A stretch of DNA of 64,000 nucleotides from AP-15 sp963789025. Its GTDB lineage: Bacteria > Pseudomonadota > Alphaproteobacteria > ATCC43930 > CGMCC-115725. Positions 9,153-18,400 of the stretch are shown in pieces (position 1 is the first letter of the stretch; each line of letters starts with the position of its first letter). The position numbers were made by a program, and so were the translations under genes. The DNA lies in the NCBI GenBank assembly GCA_963789025.1, contig CAWBIT010000003.1, positions 558,001 to 622,000 on the forward strand, given 5' to 3'. The notes under the pieces were generated by a model. It did no database searches, was not told the origin of the DNA, and saw only the letters and a program-made list of their open reading frames with translations.

Positions 9153-9641
9153 CTACTTGAGCTGATCCTTGATCTTGTCCAGGCCGGCCCGGGCGCAGGC
9201 GTCGTCGAGATCGCCGCCCGGCGCCCCGGCGGCGCTGATCGCCCCAACCACCTCGTCGCCCAGCTTGATGACGATGCCCCCGCCGAGCAAGAGCAGATGC
9301 GGCAATTTGAACAGGTTCGCCAACACCGGTACCGTCTTCGACCTCTCAACGATCGCGGTCGTGTCGGTCTTGAACGACGCGGCGGTGTAGGCCTTGGCAA
9401 AGGCGCTGTCGAGCGTGTGGACGCCGGCGCGATTGCCGCGCAGCACCGCCTGTTGCACGCCGTCGGCATCGACCAGCACGGCGGTCTCGGCATATCCCTG
9501 GCTGGTGCATTTCGCGACAGCCGCCACGACGGCTTGGTTCGCGAGATCGGCGGAGATGCGGTGTGTTTGGAGCAGGCCCTGGGCGTGGGCTTGGCTCACG
9601 ATAGAAGCGATGCAGAGCGCGGATAGGAGGAGTGATTTCAT
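9153..9641 (-). CDS. Secreted GlcG/HbpS-family (DUF336) protein
   Basis: 162 residues. A signal peptide (MKSLLLSALCIASIVSQAHA) ends with an AHA cleavage site. The mature part is a GlcG/HbpS domain: ADLANQAVVAAVAKCTSQGY, TAVLVDADGVQQAVLRGNRA, AKAYTAASFKTDT and VGAISAAGAPGGDLDDACARAGLDKI. This fold binds haem or small ligands in some relatives, and it often accompanies catabolic clusters. ATG 9641 is chosen since the signal peptide begins there. It lies 28 bp upstream of the luciferase-like gene on the same strand. Confidence 0.85.
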   Translation of the reverse strand: MKSLLLSALCIASIVSQAHAQGLLQTHRISADLANQAVVAAVAKCTSQGYAETAVLVDADGVQQAVLRGNRAGVHTLDSAFAKAYTAASFKTDTTAIVERSKTVPVLANLFKLPHLLLLGGGIVIKLGDEVVGAISAAGAPGGDLDDACARAGLDKIKDQLK

Positions 9642-9992
9642 TGCAGCGGGTGACCCTTCTAAGCCCACATTCGCCAGATTCCTGGTGGTTCCGAAGGCAG
9701 CATCGTCCGTTTTACCGGCCTGGACAACGCCAAATCGTTTTCGCTAACCACTGCAACGGGTCGAACCGGCCGGAATGCAAGCCTCGGTGATCGCCGCCGG
9801 TAAAGGGCATTACGCATTCAGAAATGTGGGGACGAAAAAATTCCCTCAACATTAGAGCAAATGGCCAAGCTGCATCGGAACCCGCTGATCCATCCCGAGA
9901 TGGTTTTGACGACGAATGAAGCGATAGCTACTTTGGGCATTGCTCGTAGCGTGGTTACAGCGATGTTGGATAGAATTCCCCTCTCGCGCCGA
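9642..9992. other. Intergenic region, no gene seen
   Basis: About 350 bases between the GlcG-like gene and the small 10163 gene. Short frames on both strands lack ribosome sites and recognisable sequence. It may hold the promoter for the leftward catabolic unit beginning at 9641. No hairpin with a T-run was seen. Confidence 0.4.
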
Positions 9993-10163
9993 CTACGACG
10001 ACTCCTTAGGTGGCACAATCTTCCGAAATGCTCGCTCGAATGCTTCCTCACTCTCGTCAGTCCCCAACTCGCGAGCGGCTTGACGGAAGCGTTCGTATTG
10101 CTCCCTGTCTGAGGGCTTGCGCTTCCGGCGCGGCGCGGGCTTCTTTGAAGCCTTGGTTGTCAT
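9993..10163 (-). CDS. Small basic/acidic hypothetical protein (56 aa)
   Basis: 56 residues from ATG 10163 (the frame is open to 10184). The N-terminus is very basic (TTKASKKPAPRRKRKPSD) and is followed by a charged helix, REQYERFRQAARELGTDES then EEAFERAFRKIVPPK. I recall small uncharacterised alphaproteobacterial proteins of this appearance next to toxin-antitoxin genes, but no function is known to me. It abuts the HicA-like gene (10160) on the same strand, so it may belong to the same small operon. No clear Shine-Dalgarno is visible. Confidence 0.5.
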   Translation of the reverse strand: MTTKASKKPAPRRKRKPSDREQYERFRQAARELGTDESEEAFERAFRKIVPPKESS

Positions 10164-10357
10164 TGACGGAAGATAGGTGCGCAACCTGCGTTGCGGAGAA
10201 TGTTGTTGGCGTTTAAGGTCGATCTTATCGGGTTATCAACCGTAAATGACGTGCCTGTCCGTCGGCTAAACCAGCCTTCTACGCCGGGCCGTATGATGGC
10301 GACGAAATCACAGTTGCCGTCTTCAAGCTGCTTTCTTACTTCCGGGTATAGATCCAT
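10160..10357 (-). CDS. HicA-like toxin, probable catalytic His missing
   Basis: 65 residues with the dsRBD-like HicA pattern: VRKQLEDGNCDFV, GWFSRRTGTSFTV and STLNANNILRNAG (compare SxxTANxILKQAG in the family). HicA toxins are small mRNA interferases that rely on a His in a G-x-x-H-E motif; here the aligned stretch is RPGVEGWFS, with Val in place of His. It could thus be an inactive toxin. It overlaps the 3' end of the antitoxin-like gene by 35 bp and follows it, the less common antitoxin-first order for hicAB. Confidence 0.7.
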   Translation of the reverse strand: MDLYPEVRKQLEDGNCDFVAIIRPGVEGWFSRRTGTSFTVDNPIRSTLNANNILRNAGCAPIFRQ

Positions 10358-10580
10358 CTGTCAGCGATGTGCGAGCGTGCTCGACAAGCAGAACCTCGAA
10401 GGGCACTTCATGTCCGTTATGTGCCTTATTTTCCCGAAGCAGCCACGCGATCGTCTCAGGAAGCTTGTTGAGGAGATTGTCAAGTGAGGGATCTTCGAGC
10501 GCAAGCCCAGGTACGTTCGTCGTTCGCACGAACCATACGCTAGCCTCTTGGTCGCGCCCGATAACTACTTGGTATTCCAT
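10323..10580 (-). CDS. HicB/DUF1902-like antitoxin
   Basis: 85 residues. EYQVVIGRDQEASVWFVRTTNVPGL followed by LDNLLNKLPETIAWLLREN is the DUF1902/HicB-like partial RNase-H fold: beta hairpin, VPGL turn, helix. No C-terminal DNA-binding domain is evident, so autoregulation may need another factor. It precedes and overlaps the HicA-like gene, supporting a toxin-antitoxin pair. ATG 10580 has a purine-rich GAGAG upstream. Confidence 0.72.
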   Translation of the reverse strand: MEYQVVIGRDQEASVWFVRTTNVPGLALEDPSLDNLLNKLPETIAWLLRENKAHNGHEVPFEVLLVEHARTSLTDGSIPGSKKAA

Positions 10581-10801
10581 TCCATTTCTCTCGCGGGGAA
10601 ACGAGGGTTTTGCGTTTCAGGGGACTGAACGCCTCTAAATATGACCCCTTCCACGCAAATTCGCAAACGGCGAATCTGCGGCTTTGACGCTCTATGAGAG
10701 CATAGACGTGTTTCAGGGCGCGATCCTGACGCATCAATCAGGCGAGTGGAAGCTTTAGCTGGACAGGCTCGACGTAGGGCGAGCCGTCCGGCCATAGCGG
10801 G

Positions 10802-11773
10802 TCAGGTGGCTTCGGCTTCTCCGGTTTCGCGGTTAGTCGTTCGATAAGTGAGCCGCTTGCCGACAACGCCCTTGAGCGCGCGGCGGGAGCGCTCGGTATC
10901 GTCAACTCCGAGCTTGATGCGGTTTGAATAGCGGAAATCGAATTCGGCGAGATAACGGTGCAGATGGCGCTCCGAGCAGTGCTGGTAGATGCCGGTCATC
11001 CCACGCTTGAAGATCGAAAAGAAGCCCTCGACGGTTTGGGTATGCGCGTCGCCGCGCACCCATTCTTCCTTGCTATGATCAACGGCTTCATGGCTGGCGA
11101 AGCGTCTACCGATCGCGTGGTACATGTGCGCCTGATCGGTACGGAGATGGCTGGCAGTATCGGCGTTGTCGAGAACCACCTTGCGGATCTCGCGAGCGGT
11201 GACGGTCTCAACCTTGACCGAGCGTGCCTTGCCGCCGCGCTCAACGAGGGTGACGATCTTCCGCTTGTCCCCATAGGCCCGCTGCCTCTGCCAACCGCGC
11301 TCGGGATGCAAAATCCAAGTCGGGCCACCTTCAACGTACCCCTGGAAAGTCTCGTCAACCTCGACAACCTTGCCTTCCCCGCCGAGCTGACCGGAGCCGC
11401 TCTCGTCCATCATTTCGCGGATGCGATGGCCGATAAACCACCCTGTCTTGATGTCAACGCCGAGAATGCGGCCGAACTGGTTGGCGCTAAACCCTTTCTT
11501 CGAAGAGCACATAAGGTGGATCGCCTGGAGCCAAATATGCAGCGGGACATGGCTCGACTCGAAGATGGTTCCGACCTTCACCGTGAACGGCTTGCGGCAG
11601 GCGTAGCACTTGTAGACGCCGATCCTGGTACTTTTACCGCTCAGCGGACCGGAGCGATCTACAACGCCGCAATGCGGGCAGATCCGCCCGTTCGGCCATA
11701 TCTGCAACTCGACGTAAGCGTAAGCGGCGCGCTCGTCGCGGAAACGGGCTTCGTCGAGAACAGATCTAGGCAT
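10802..11773 (-). CDS. IS1595-family (ISXO2-like) transposase
   Basis: 323 residues. An N-terminal zinc ribbon (CPHCGVVD at 34-41, CYACRKPF at 55-62) is followed by a DDE-type catalytic core: VEVDETFQGYVEGG, LRTDQAHMYHAIG and HTQTVEGFFSIFKRG, then LAEFDFRYSNR. This matches ISXO2-like transposases. CAAGGAG precedes ATG 11773 by 8 bases. I could not find terminal inverted repeats on either side, so this may be a stand-alone or partly decayed element. It is not the same element as the one at 25405-26608 (different length and sequence). Confidence 0.9.
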   Translation of the reverse strand: MPRSVLDEARFRDERAAYAYVELQIWPNGRICPHCGVVDRSGPLSGKSTRIGVYKCYACRKPFTVKVGTIFESSHVPLHIWLQAIHLMCSSKKGFSANQFGRILGVDIKTGWFIGHRIREMMDESGSGQLGGEGKVVEVDETFQGYVEGGPTWILHPERGWQRQRAYGDKRKIVTLVERGGKARSVKVETVTAREIRKVVLDNADTASHLRTDQAHMYHAIGRRFASHEAVDHSKEEWVRGDAHTQTVEGFFSIFKRGMTGIYQHCSERHLHRYLAEFDFRYSNRIKLGVDDTERSRRALKGVVGKRLTYRTTNRETGEAEAT

Positions 11774-11793
11774 CGGTTATCTCCTTGACAGAG

Positions 11794-11823
11794 AATATAT
11801 AATGCCCGATTTGGGTACGTCAA
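11794..11823 (-). promoter_or_regulatory. Sigma-70-like promoter for the ISXO2-like transposase gene
   Basis: On the minus strand TTGACG (11823-11818) is separated by 18 bases from TATATT (11799-11794), close to the sigma-70 consensus. The transposase ATG lies 20 bases further down with a strong Shine-Dalgarno between. This is inferred from consensus only. Confidence 0.55.
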
Positions 11824-11913
11824 GTCCAATATCGCCCACTGGCCCGTCAACCGTGTTCTGCTTGTGGGGCGGACGCGGCGGGGCGCATGTGATGCTGATG
11901 AGGAGAAAACGGA

Positions 11914-12297
11914 ATGTTCAGCCATATCATGGTCGGGAGTAACGACATCGCCCGGTCGAAGAAATTCTACGATGCCCTGTTTGTCGCGATGGGCGCTCGG
12001 CCCGGCGTCGAGGATGCCAGGGGCCGGCTGAGTTACACGCACAATGGCGGGCGTTTCATGGTGTCCAAGCCGATCGACGGCAAGCCGGCCAGCCATGCCA
12101 ATGGCGGCACGATCGGCTTCACGAGCGATGCCAAACAGGCCGAGGCATGGCACAAAGCCGGTGTCGCGAATGGCGGCACATCGATCGAAGACCCGCCCGG
12201 CGTGCGCCAAGGCGCCGCCGGCCAGATGTACCTCGCTTACCTTCGCGATCCCGACGGCAACAAGCTGGTCGGGGTTTACCGAATGCCGGCTGGCTGA
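11914..12297 (+). CDS. VOC-family (glyoxalase/dioxygenase superfamily) protein
   Basis: 127 residues forming a single VOC module pair: MFSHIMVGSNDIARSKKFYD at the first beta-alpha unit and YLAYLRDPDGNKLVGVYRM at the last strand with the usual metal-side Asp/Asn-rich turn. Small VOC proteins of this length include glyoxalase-like and fosfomycin/bleomycin-resistance-like enzymes; the substrate is unknown. GAGGAG stands 8 bases before ATG 11914. It is divergent from the transposase gene and convergent with the PAS gene. Confidence 0.85.
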   Translation: MFSHIMVGSNDIARSKKFYDALFVAMGARPGVEDARGRLSYTHNGGRFMVSKPIDGKPASHANGGTIGFTSDAKQAEAWHKAGVANGGTSIEDPPGVRQGAAGQMYLAYLRDPDGNKLVGVYRMPAG

Positions 12298-12425
12298 ATT
12301 ATCGCAGATCAAAACCAAGGAGGGGCGTCCTTTCCGGGCCGTCCTTTTGAGACTCCTGCAACGCAGGGGCGTCACGCCGAGGAGCGCCAGCGCGTCTCGC
12401 AATTTCCCAGCGGCCTCTCTGGAGT

Positions 12426-12914
12426 TCACCCGGCCGCAGGCGGCGGCAGCGGACTAGACCGCTCCGCTAGCTGCCGGCGCAAAGCCCGCGTTTCCTCGAA
12501 GCGGACGGTTACATCGCGCAGGATCGCCGCGATCCCTTCCATTCGGCCCGCATCGTCCCGGAATGGCAGGATCGTGAACTCGATCGAAATCCGCCGCCCG
12601 TCTTTTCGCATCGCCGGCACCGCCAATATTTCACCAGCGCCGTAACGCGTGCTCCCGCTCTGCATTGTGGCGGAATAGCCGGCCCAGTGACGCGCGCGCA
12701 GGCCCTCGGGAATAATGATGTCGAGGGATTGGCCCAACGCTTCGGCTTCGGCAAAGCCGAAGACTCGCTCTGCACCGTGGTTCCAGAAACGGATGATGCC
12801 CTGGGCATCGGCATAAACGATCGCGTCCGGGGCTTCGCGGACAATGGTCTGCGACAAGCGTCCGCTGTCGATGGCAACAGCGTTACCCGTAGTGTTCGAT
12901 GTAGCGCCGGACAT
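12426..12914 (-). CDS. Single PAS-domain sensor protein
   Basis: 162 residues. One PAS domain spans about 20-140: IVREAPDAIVYADAQGIIRF, WNHGAERVFGFAEAEALGQS, then GEILAVPAMRKDGRRISIEF and GIAAILRDVTVRFEE. No kinase, GGDEF or other output domain is attached, so it probably signals by binding a partner or ligand. Its start overlaps the end of the 821-residue WcbI-like gene by 32 bp, which suggests translational coupling. Ligand unknown. Confidence 0.85.
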   Translation of the reverse strand: MSGATSNTTGNAVAIDSGRLSQTIVREAPDAIVYADAQGIIRFWNHGAERVFGFAEAEALGQSLDIIIPEGLRARHWAGYSATMQSGSTRYGAGEILAVPAMRKDGRRISIEFTILPFRDDAGRMEGIAAILRDVTVRFEETRALRRQLAERSSPLPPPAAG

Positions 12915-15348
12915 AGGTTTCCCAGGTGATCTGCTCGCCGTAATATAGGTATTTGGTGCTCGCGTCGGCCCATTTGACCCCGAGCGCCTCGGCTACTTTC
13001 GGATGAACCGGAATCTGCAGCCGCCGCAAATGGTCGAGAGTGGAATTCGGTCGAAAGCCCTGACCCATCCCCAATTGTCGCAATAAATACTGCAGCAGCA
13101 TCCCGATGATTTGCCCGTTCGGGTGGTTTGTCGTGTAAAATAATCTTTTACTCCGGAAGTTATCCAAGATGAACTGGCCGATTTCACAGCCGAATTGCTT
13201 GTCCATCGCCGTGAGGCGGCGCTTTTCGAAATCGTGCAGTCTGGCGAAATTGATGATGCGGTCGACCGACAGCGTGCGATAGGCGAGCAAACGCTGTTCC
13301 CGGTCGGGGATCTCCTTGCGCAGCCGCGCGAGCAGCCCGTCGTGGTAGAGAAAAGTCAGGTTCGGCCACTCGCGTTCATAGGCCTCCTTGTCGCCCGGCC
13401 CGTTGTAATGGTCGAACGGCCACAACGAAGCGAAATGCAGTAATGGAAATTTGATGATCTGGACGCCGTCCTGAATATAGGGCCGCAGAGGATAATTCTC
13501 CCAATCCCGGATGTCTTGCACCAGCAGGACATCGCTGCTTTCCAGCTCGGCTTTACCGAGCTCGTGCAGGTTTTGTTGCAGCGCGACAAAATGATATTTG
13601 ACATCCAGGCGGTCATCGAACTCTCCCGAGCGCACGAGTGCTTCGTGAACCGTTTGGGCCTGGCAGTTGCCGATGATCAGAACCCTCGTTTGCCGCGAAA
13701 CCACGGAGGCCGATGCAGTGACCGGCAGATCTTGTTTGCTTATCTCGTGGAGGTTGACTGCGCTGACCGAGAGGTCGGCATTACCCAGATGCAGGAATTT
13801 AATCTCGAAGCCGACCTCGCCTTTGCTTTCGGAGCTCAATTCCGGCGGCACATCGAAATCGAGCGAGGCCCATTCCGCCCCCAGCGCCTGCGAGGTGAAC
13901 TCGCATCGTGCGCGCAGCCCCTCGGAAACGCTTGGAGGCAGCGCTATCCTCACCCACCAAGCCCTTCCGGCTTGGTCCTCCCTCCCAAGGAAATGTCGCA
14001 AGTTGCTGGAAAGGGCACCCTCACCCACCAAGCCCTTCAGGCTTGGTCCCCCCTCTCCCGCGGTGCGGGAGAGGAGCTTGGAGCGGAATGCGTCGTAGCC
14101 CCTCTCCCGCAATGCGGGAGAGGGTGCCGAGCGCAGCGAGGCGGGTGAGGGTGCCGCCACCGACCAAATTTTCTCCCAGAGGTTCACCGAGGGGATGCGA
14201 AGCGACCGTTTCCGGGCGATCACCTCGACCCTCAGGACCGGCTGCGACACCATTCGCGGCTGCCCCGCCCAACAAGAAAAGCTGAGCCGGTACCGACCTC
14301 TGGGGAGCCGCAGCCTGGGCCGGCCGCCGGAGAGGAAACAGCCCGTTGGACTGGAGTGCCGGACCGTCACGGAGCCGGCTTTACGGGCTCCGATCCGGCC
14401 TTTTGAGAAACGGCCGAGCAGCCGCCATACCCGAGGCGCAGGCGCAGCTTCGGCCTCAGATATCTCCCGAAGTTCGACGGACCTCATGGTCAGACCGGCA
14501 TTGCCCAAACGGCGGAGGTGAAGGCCGACGACGATGTCCTGGCCCCCTTCGAGCGCCAGCTCAGTCGGCACCTCGAAGTCGAACGATGCGGCTCCGCAGC
14601 TTAATTCCGCGGAGGTGAAATCACGCCAGGCCAGCTGAGCCCCGCCCGGCGGCGGCAGGCCGAGCAGAGAATTCCAGCTCCACCAGCGGCCGTCTTGCCA
14701 GCGGCGCCGGGCGGTGATTTCGACCCCAAGCACGGGCTGGGCTGCCATCCGCGAGGGGCCGGCGTCGCAGCGGATTTCGAACCGGTAATGCCCCGCCGGC
14801 AGCTGCAGAAAAGACCGGCCGCCGTCGAGCCGCCCGAGCATCCGCCATGTCCTCGGCGGGGCCGGACGCATCTCCGTATTCTCGATGTTCTGCAGATCGA
14901 CCGCACTGATCGTCAGACCGGCATTGCCCAGATGGAAAAAGCGGAACTCCAACCGTGCTTCGTCGCCCGCTCCGAGACCCAGGGCCGGCGGCACGGTAAA
15001 ATCGAGCGAGCCCGTTTGGCCGTCCAGCTCCGCTGCGGTCAAATCGACCCAGGCCAGCTGAACCCGGTTCATCGCGATGACTTCGACCCCGAGCACGGGC
15101 TCGCTCGGCAATCGTGGTTTTCCCGGCCGGCAGCGAAAGCTCAGCCGATAGGACCCGGCGCGCAACTGCCAATAAGGCCCAAAGAGGAGGCAGCCGGCAG
15201 GCTCTCTGCGGCGCACTGAAGTAACCCCGCCGGCGTGGCGCACTCCGATCGCGGTCTTTTCCAGACGCCCGAGCACATGCCACTGTGGCGGCGGCTCCTC
15301 CTCTGAAGTGATTGCGCCGACAGTGGCCTCGGCAACTACAGACGACAT
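12883..15348 (-). CDS. Three-repeat beta-rich protein fused to a WcbI-like domain
   Basis: 821 residues. Three copies of a ~130-residue unit lie at about 23-156, 168-297 and 308-537. Each starts W-x-LGR, passes through RYRLSF-x-C / PVLGVEVIA, an LAW-x-D-x-T-x-AEL / SLDF-x-VP segment, and ends HLGNA-L-x-x-x-x-VNL-x-EI; they look like related beta-sandwich, possibly carbohydrate-binding, modules. The C-terminus (554-821) starts TRVLIIGNCQAQTVHEAL and continues VLLVQDIRDWENY and IIKFPLLHFASLWPFDHY. This resembles WcbI, a polysaccharide-capsule putative acetyltransferase/thioesterase-like family. Repeat 3 carries an insertion (about 398-468) encoded by palindromic repeat DNA. AAGG precedes ATG 15348. 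The PAS gene is coupled downstream, and putA is divergent. A role in surface polysaccharide is inferred from WcbI only. Confidence 0.82.
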   Translation of the reverse strand: MSSVVAEATVGAITSEEEPPPQWHVLGRLEKTAIGVRHAGGVTSVRRREPAGCLLFGPYWQLRAGSYRLSFRCRPGKPRLPSEPVLGVEVIAMNRVQLAWVDLTAAELDGQTGSLDFTVPPALGLGAGDEARLEFRFFHLGNAGLTISAVDLQNIENTEMRPAPPRTWRMLGRLDGGRSFLQLPAGHYRFEIRCDAGPSRMAAQPVLGVEITARRRWQDGRWWSWNSLLGLPPPGGAQLAWRDFTSAELSCGAASFDFEVPTELALEGGQDIVVGLHLRRLGNAGLTMRSVELREISEAEAAPAPRVWRLLGRFSKGRIGARKAGSVTVRHSSPTGCFLSGGRPRLRLPRGRYRLSFSCWAGQPRMVSQPVLRVEVIARKRSLRIPSVNLWEKIWSVAAPSPASLRSAPSPALRERGYDAFRSKLLSRTAGEGGPSLKGLVGEGALSSNLRHFLGREDQAGRAWWVRIALPPSVSEGLRARCEFTSQALGAEWASLDFDVPPELSSESKGEVGFEIKFLHLGNADLSVSAVNLHEISKQDLPVTASASVVSRQTRVLIIGNCQAQTVHEALVRSGEFDDRLDVKYHFVALQQNLHELGKAELESSDVLLVQDIRDWENYPLRPYIQDGVQIIKFPLLHFASLWPFDHYNGPGDKEAYEREWPNLTFLYHDGLLARLRKEIPDREQRLLAYRTLSVDRIINFARLHDFEKRRLTAMDKQFGCEIGQFILDNFRSKRLFYTTNHPNGQIIGMLLQYLLRQLGMGQGFRPNSTLDHLRRLQIPVHPKVAEALGVKWADASTKYLYYGEQITWETYVRRYIEHYG
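13948..14153. repeat. Mobile palindromic repeat inserted in frame in the WcbI-like gene
   Basis: The segment contains two near-identical tracts, CTCACCCACCAAGCCCTTC (13949 and 14019), and two hairpins of the form CTCTCCCGC-N-GCGGGAGAG (14053-14073 and 14103-14123). The part 14016-14152 is bounded by inverted CACCCTCACCC / GGGTGAGGGTG. The insertion keeps the host reading frame and adds about 70 Arg/Ser/Gly-rich residues to the third repeat, where repeats 1 and 2 have none. A shorter copy lies at 39288-39378. Confidence 0.8.
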
Positions 15349-15420
15349 TTACCTTCGTATGGTCATGGGAGGCAGGCCGGATAAAGAGCATTCTGCGGGC
15401 GCCATGCCAATATCTTCCGC

Positions 15421-18400
15421 ATGGAGATTGTCACTGCGGCACCGTTCCCGCCGGCCTCGCCGCTGCGTGCGGCGATCCGCGACAGCTGCCGGATCGACGA
15501 GAGTGAGGCGGTTGCGCGCATTCTGGCCGCGGCGGCGCTTCCAGCCGAGGTGCGTGATCGGATCGCCGACCGGGCGCGGGCACTCGTCGCGGCGGTGCGG
15601 CGCGAACGCCTCGGCAAAGGCGGCATCGACGCGTTTCTGCATGAATATGCGCTGTCCTCGCCCGAAGGGGTCGCGCTCTTATGCCTCGCGGAGGCCTTGC
15701 TGCGGGTGCCCGATGCGGAGACGGTCGACCGGCTGATCCGCGACAAGATCGGCGAGGCGAATTGGGAAAGCCATCTCGGCCGGTCCGAATCGATCTTTGT
15801 CAACGCCTCGACCTGGGCGTTGATGCTGACCGGCCGACTGCTGCACGCCGAACCGGCGGAGCCCTACTTGCGTGGCGCGCTGCGCCGTCTCGCCGCCCGC
15901 TCGGGCGAGCCGGTCGTGCGCCAGGCGGTGACCGCGGCAATGCGCATCCTCGGCCGCCAGTTCGTCATCGGACGCACAATCGAGGAGGCGATCGAACATG
16001 CCCGCGAAGCCGAGCGCCACGGCTACCGGCATTCCTACGACATGCTCGGCGAGGCGGCGCGCACCGCAGCCGACGCCGCGCGCTACTTCGCGGCCTATGA
16101 CCATGCGATCGCGGCGATCGGCCGGTCGGCGGGGGCCCGGGACATCGCCGAGGCTCCGGGAATCTCGGTAAAGCTGTCGGCCTTGCACCCGCGCTACGAG
16201 ATGGCGCAGCGCGACCGGGTGCTGCACGAATTGGCGCCGCGCCTGCTCGAGCTCGCATGCCGCGCCCGGCAGGCCGGCATCGGCTTTACGATCGATGCCG
16301 AAGAAGCCGATCGTCTCGAACTCTCGCTCGATCTCGTCGAGGAGTTGGCGCTCGCCCCGGAGCTTGCAGGCTGGGACGGGCTCGGCCTCGCCGTTCAGGC
16401 TTATCAGAAACGAGCCTTGCCGGTCATCGACTGGCTTGCCGATCTGGCTCGGCGCGCGGGGCGGCGGCTGATGGTGCGCCTCGTCAAAGGCGCCTACTGG
16501 GACAGCGAGATGAAGCGCGCGCAGGAGCGCGGGCTCGACGGCTATCCGGTGTACACGCGCAAAGTCGCGACCGATGTTTCGTATCTCGCCTGCGCGAGCC
16601 GGCTGCTGGCCCACGGCGCCGCTCTCTATCCGCAATTCGCGACGCACAACGCGCATACCGTCGCGGCGGTTCTCGAAATGGCCGGCAATCGCCAGGATTG
16701 GGAATTCCAGCGTCTGCACGGCATGGGGGAGGCGCTCTACGAGCAGATCGTCGGCGCCGAGCATCTAGACCGGCCCTGCCGGATTTACGCACCGGTCGGC
16801 AATCACGAGGACCTGCTCCCCTATCTGGTGCGGCGGCTGCTCGAAAACGGCGCCAACACCTCGTTTGTCAACCGCATCGTCGACGACCGGCAGCCGATCG
16901 ACGAGATCATCGCCGACCCGATCGCGCGCCTCGCGCAATTGCCGGTCAAGCCGCATCCCCGCATCCCGCTGCCGCGCGACCTTTACGGGCCGGAGCGCAG
17001 GAATGCAGCCGGGCTCGACCTCGACGATCCGACGACTTTGACCGCATTGCGCGAAGAGCTCGCCGCGGCGCTGCGGCGGCCGTGGCGCGCGGCGCCGATC
17101 ATTGCCGGCGTCGAGCAGAGCGGCGCCGCCGACCCTGTATTCGACCCGAGCGACCGCCGGCGCCGGATCGGCGAGGTGGTCGCCGCCACTCCGGCGGATG
17201 TCGATCGCGCATTGGCGCGGGCAGTACGCAGCGCCCCCGCATGGGATCGTACCCCGGCGGTCGAGCGGGCGGCGTTGCTCGAAGCCGCGGCCGGTCTCTA
17301 CGAGCGGCATATGGCGGAGCTGATGGCGCTCATCGTCCGGGAGGGCGGCCGCACGATCCCGGACGCGCTCTCCGAGGTTCGCGAGGCGGTCGATTACCTG
17401 CGCTATTACGCGATGCGTGCGCGGGCGGATTTTGCCGGACCCGTGCCCCTGCCCGGCCCCGCCGGCGAGCGCAACGAGATTGCGCTGCGCGGCCGCGGCG
17501 TCTTCGCCTGCATCTCGCCGTGGAATTTTCCGCTGGCGATCTTCACCGGCCAGATCGCTGCGGCGCTCGCCGCCGGCAATGCGGTCATCGCCAAACCCGC
17601 CGAGCAGACCCCGCTGATCGCCGCCGCCGCGGTGCGGCTGCTGCTCGAGGCGGGGATCCCCGGCGAGGTCCTCTATCTGCTGCCGGGGACCGGCGAGGCG
17701 GTCGGGGCGCGGCTCGTCGCCGACCCGCGCATCGCCGGGATCGCCTTTACCGGCTCGACCGAGACCGCGCGCCATATCAACCTCGAACTGGCGCGCCGCC
17801 CCGGCCCGATCGTGCCGTTCATCGCCGAGACCGGCGGGCAGAATGCGATGATCGTCGATTCCTCGGCGCTTGCTGAGCAGGCCGTCGCCGACGCCCTCAC
17901 CTCGGCCTTCGACAGCGCCGGGCAGCGCTGCTCCGCCGCCCGCCTCTTATATGTGCAGGCCGACATCGCCGACCGGCTCTTGGCGATGCTGGCGGGCGCG
18001 ATGGCGGAGCTGGCGATCGGCGATCCGGGATTGATCGCCACCGATGTCGGCCCGGTCATCGATGCCGCGGCAAAGGAGGCGCTGGAGCGGCACGCGGCGC
18101 GGATGGAGCGCGAGGGCCGGCTGATCTACCGCTGCACCTTGCCGCCCGGCACCGAGCACGGCACCTATTTTGCGCCGCAAGCCTTTGAGATCGACGGCGC
18201 GGCGCGGCTCACCGGCGAGGTGTTCGGGCCGATCCTCCATGTCGTGCGCTGGCACGCCGACCGGCTCGATGCGGTGCTCGACGAGATCGCCGCGACCGGC
18301 TATGGCCTCACCCTCGGCATCCACAGCCGCATCGACGAGACCGTGCGCCACATCCTCGCGCGCCTCAAGGTCGGCAACAGCTATGTCAACCGCAGTATGA

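Noticed and set aside
8117..9160. 347-residue plus-strand frame
   Set aside because: It is antisense to the luciferase-like oxidoreductase, which has clear family motifs and a ribosome site.
10585..11830. Complete insertion sequence around the transposase at 10802
   Set aside because: I compared the flanks for inverted repeats and found none, so only the gene and its promoter are reported.
16257..17876. 539-residue open frame on the plus strand inside putA
   Set aside because: It is the +2 shadow of the strongly supported putA frame; its composition is Arg/Ala-rich nonsense without motifs or a ribosome site.
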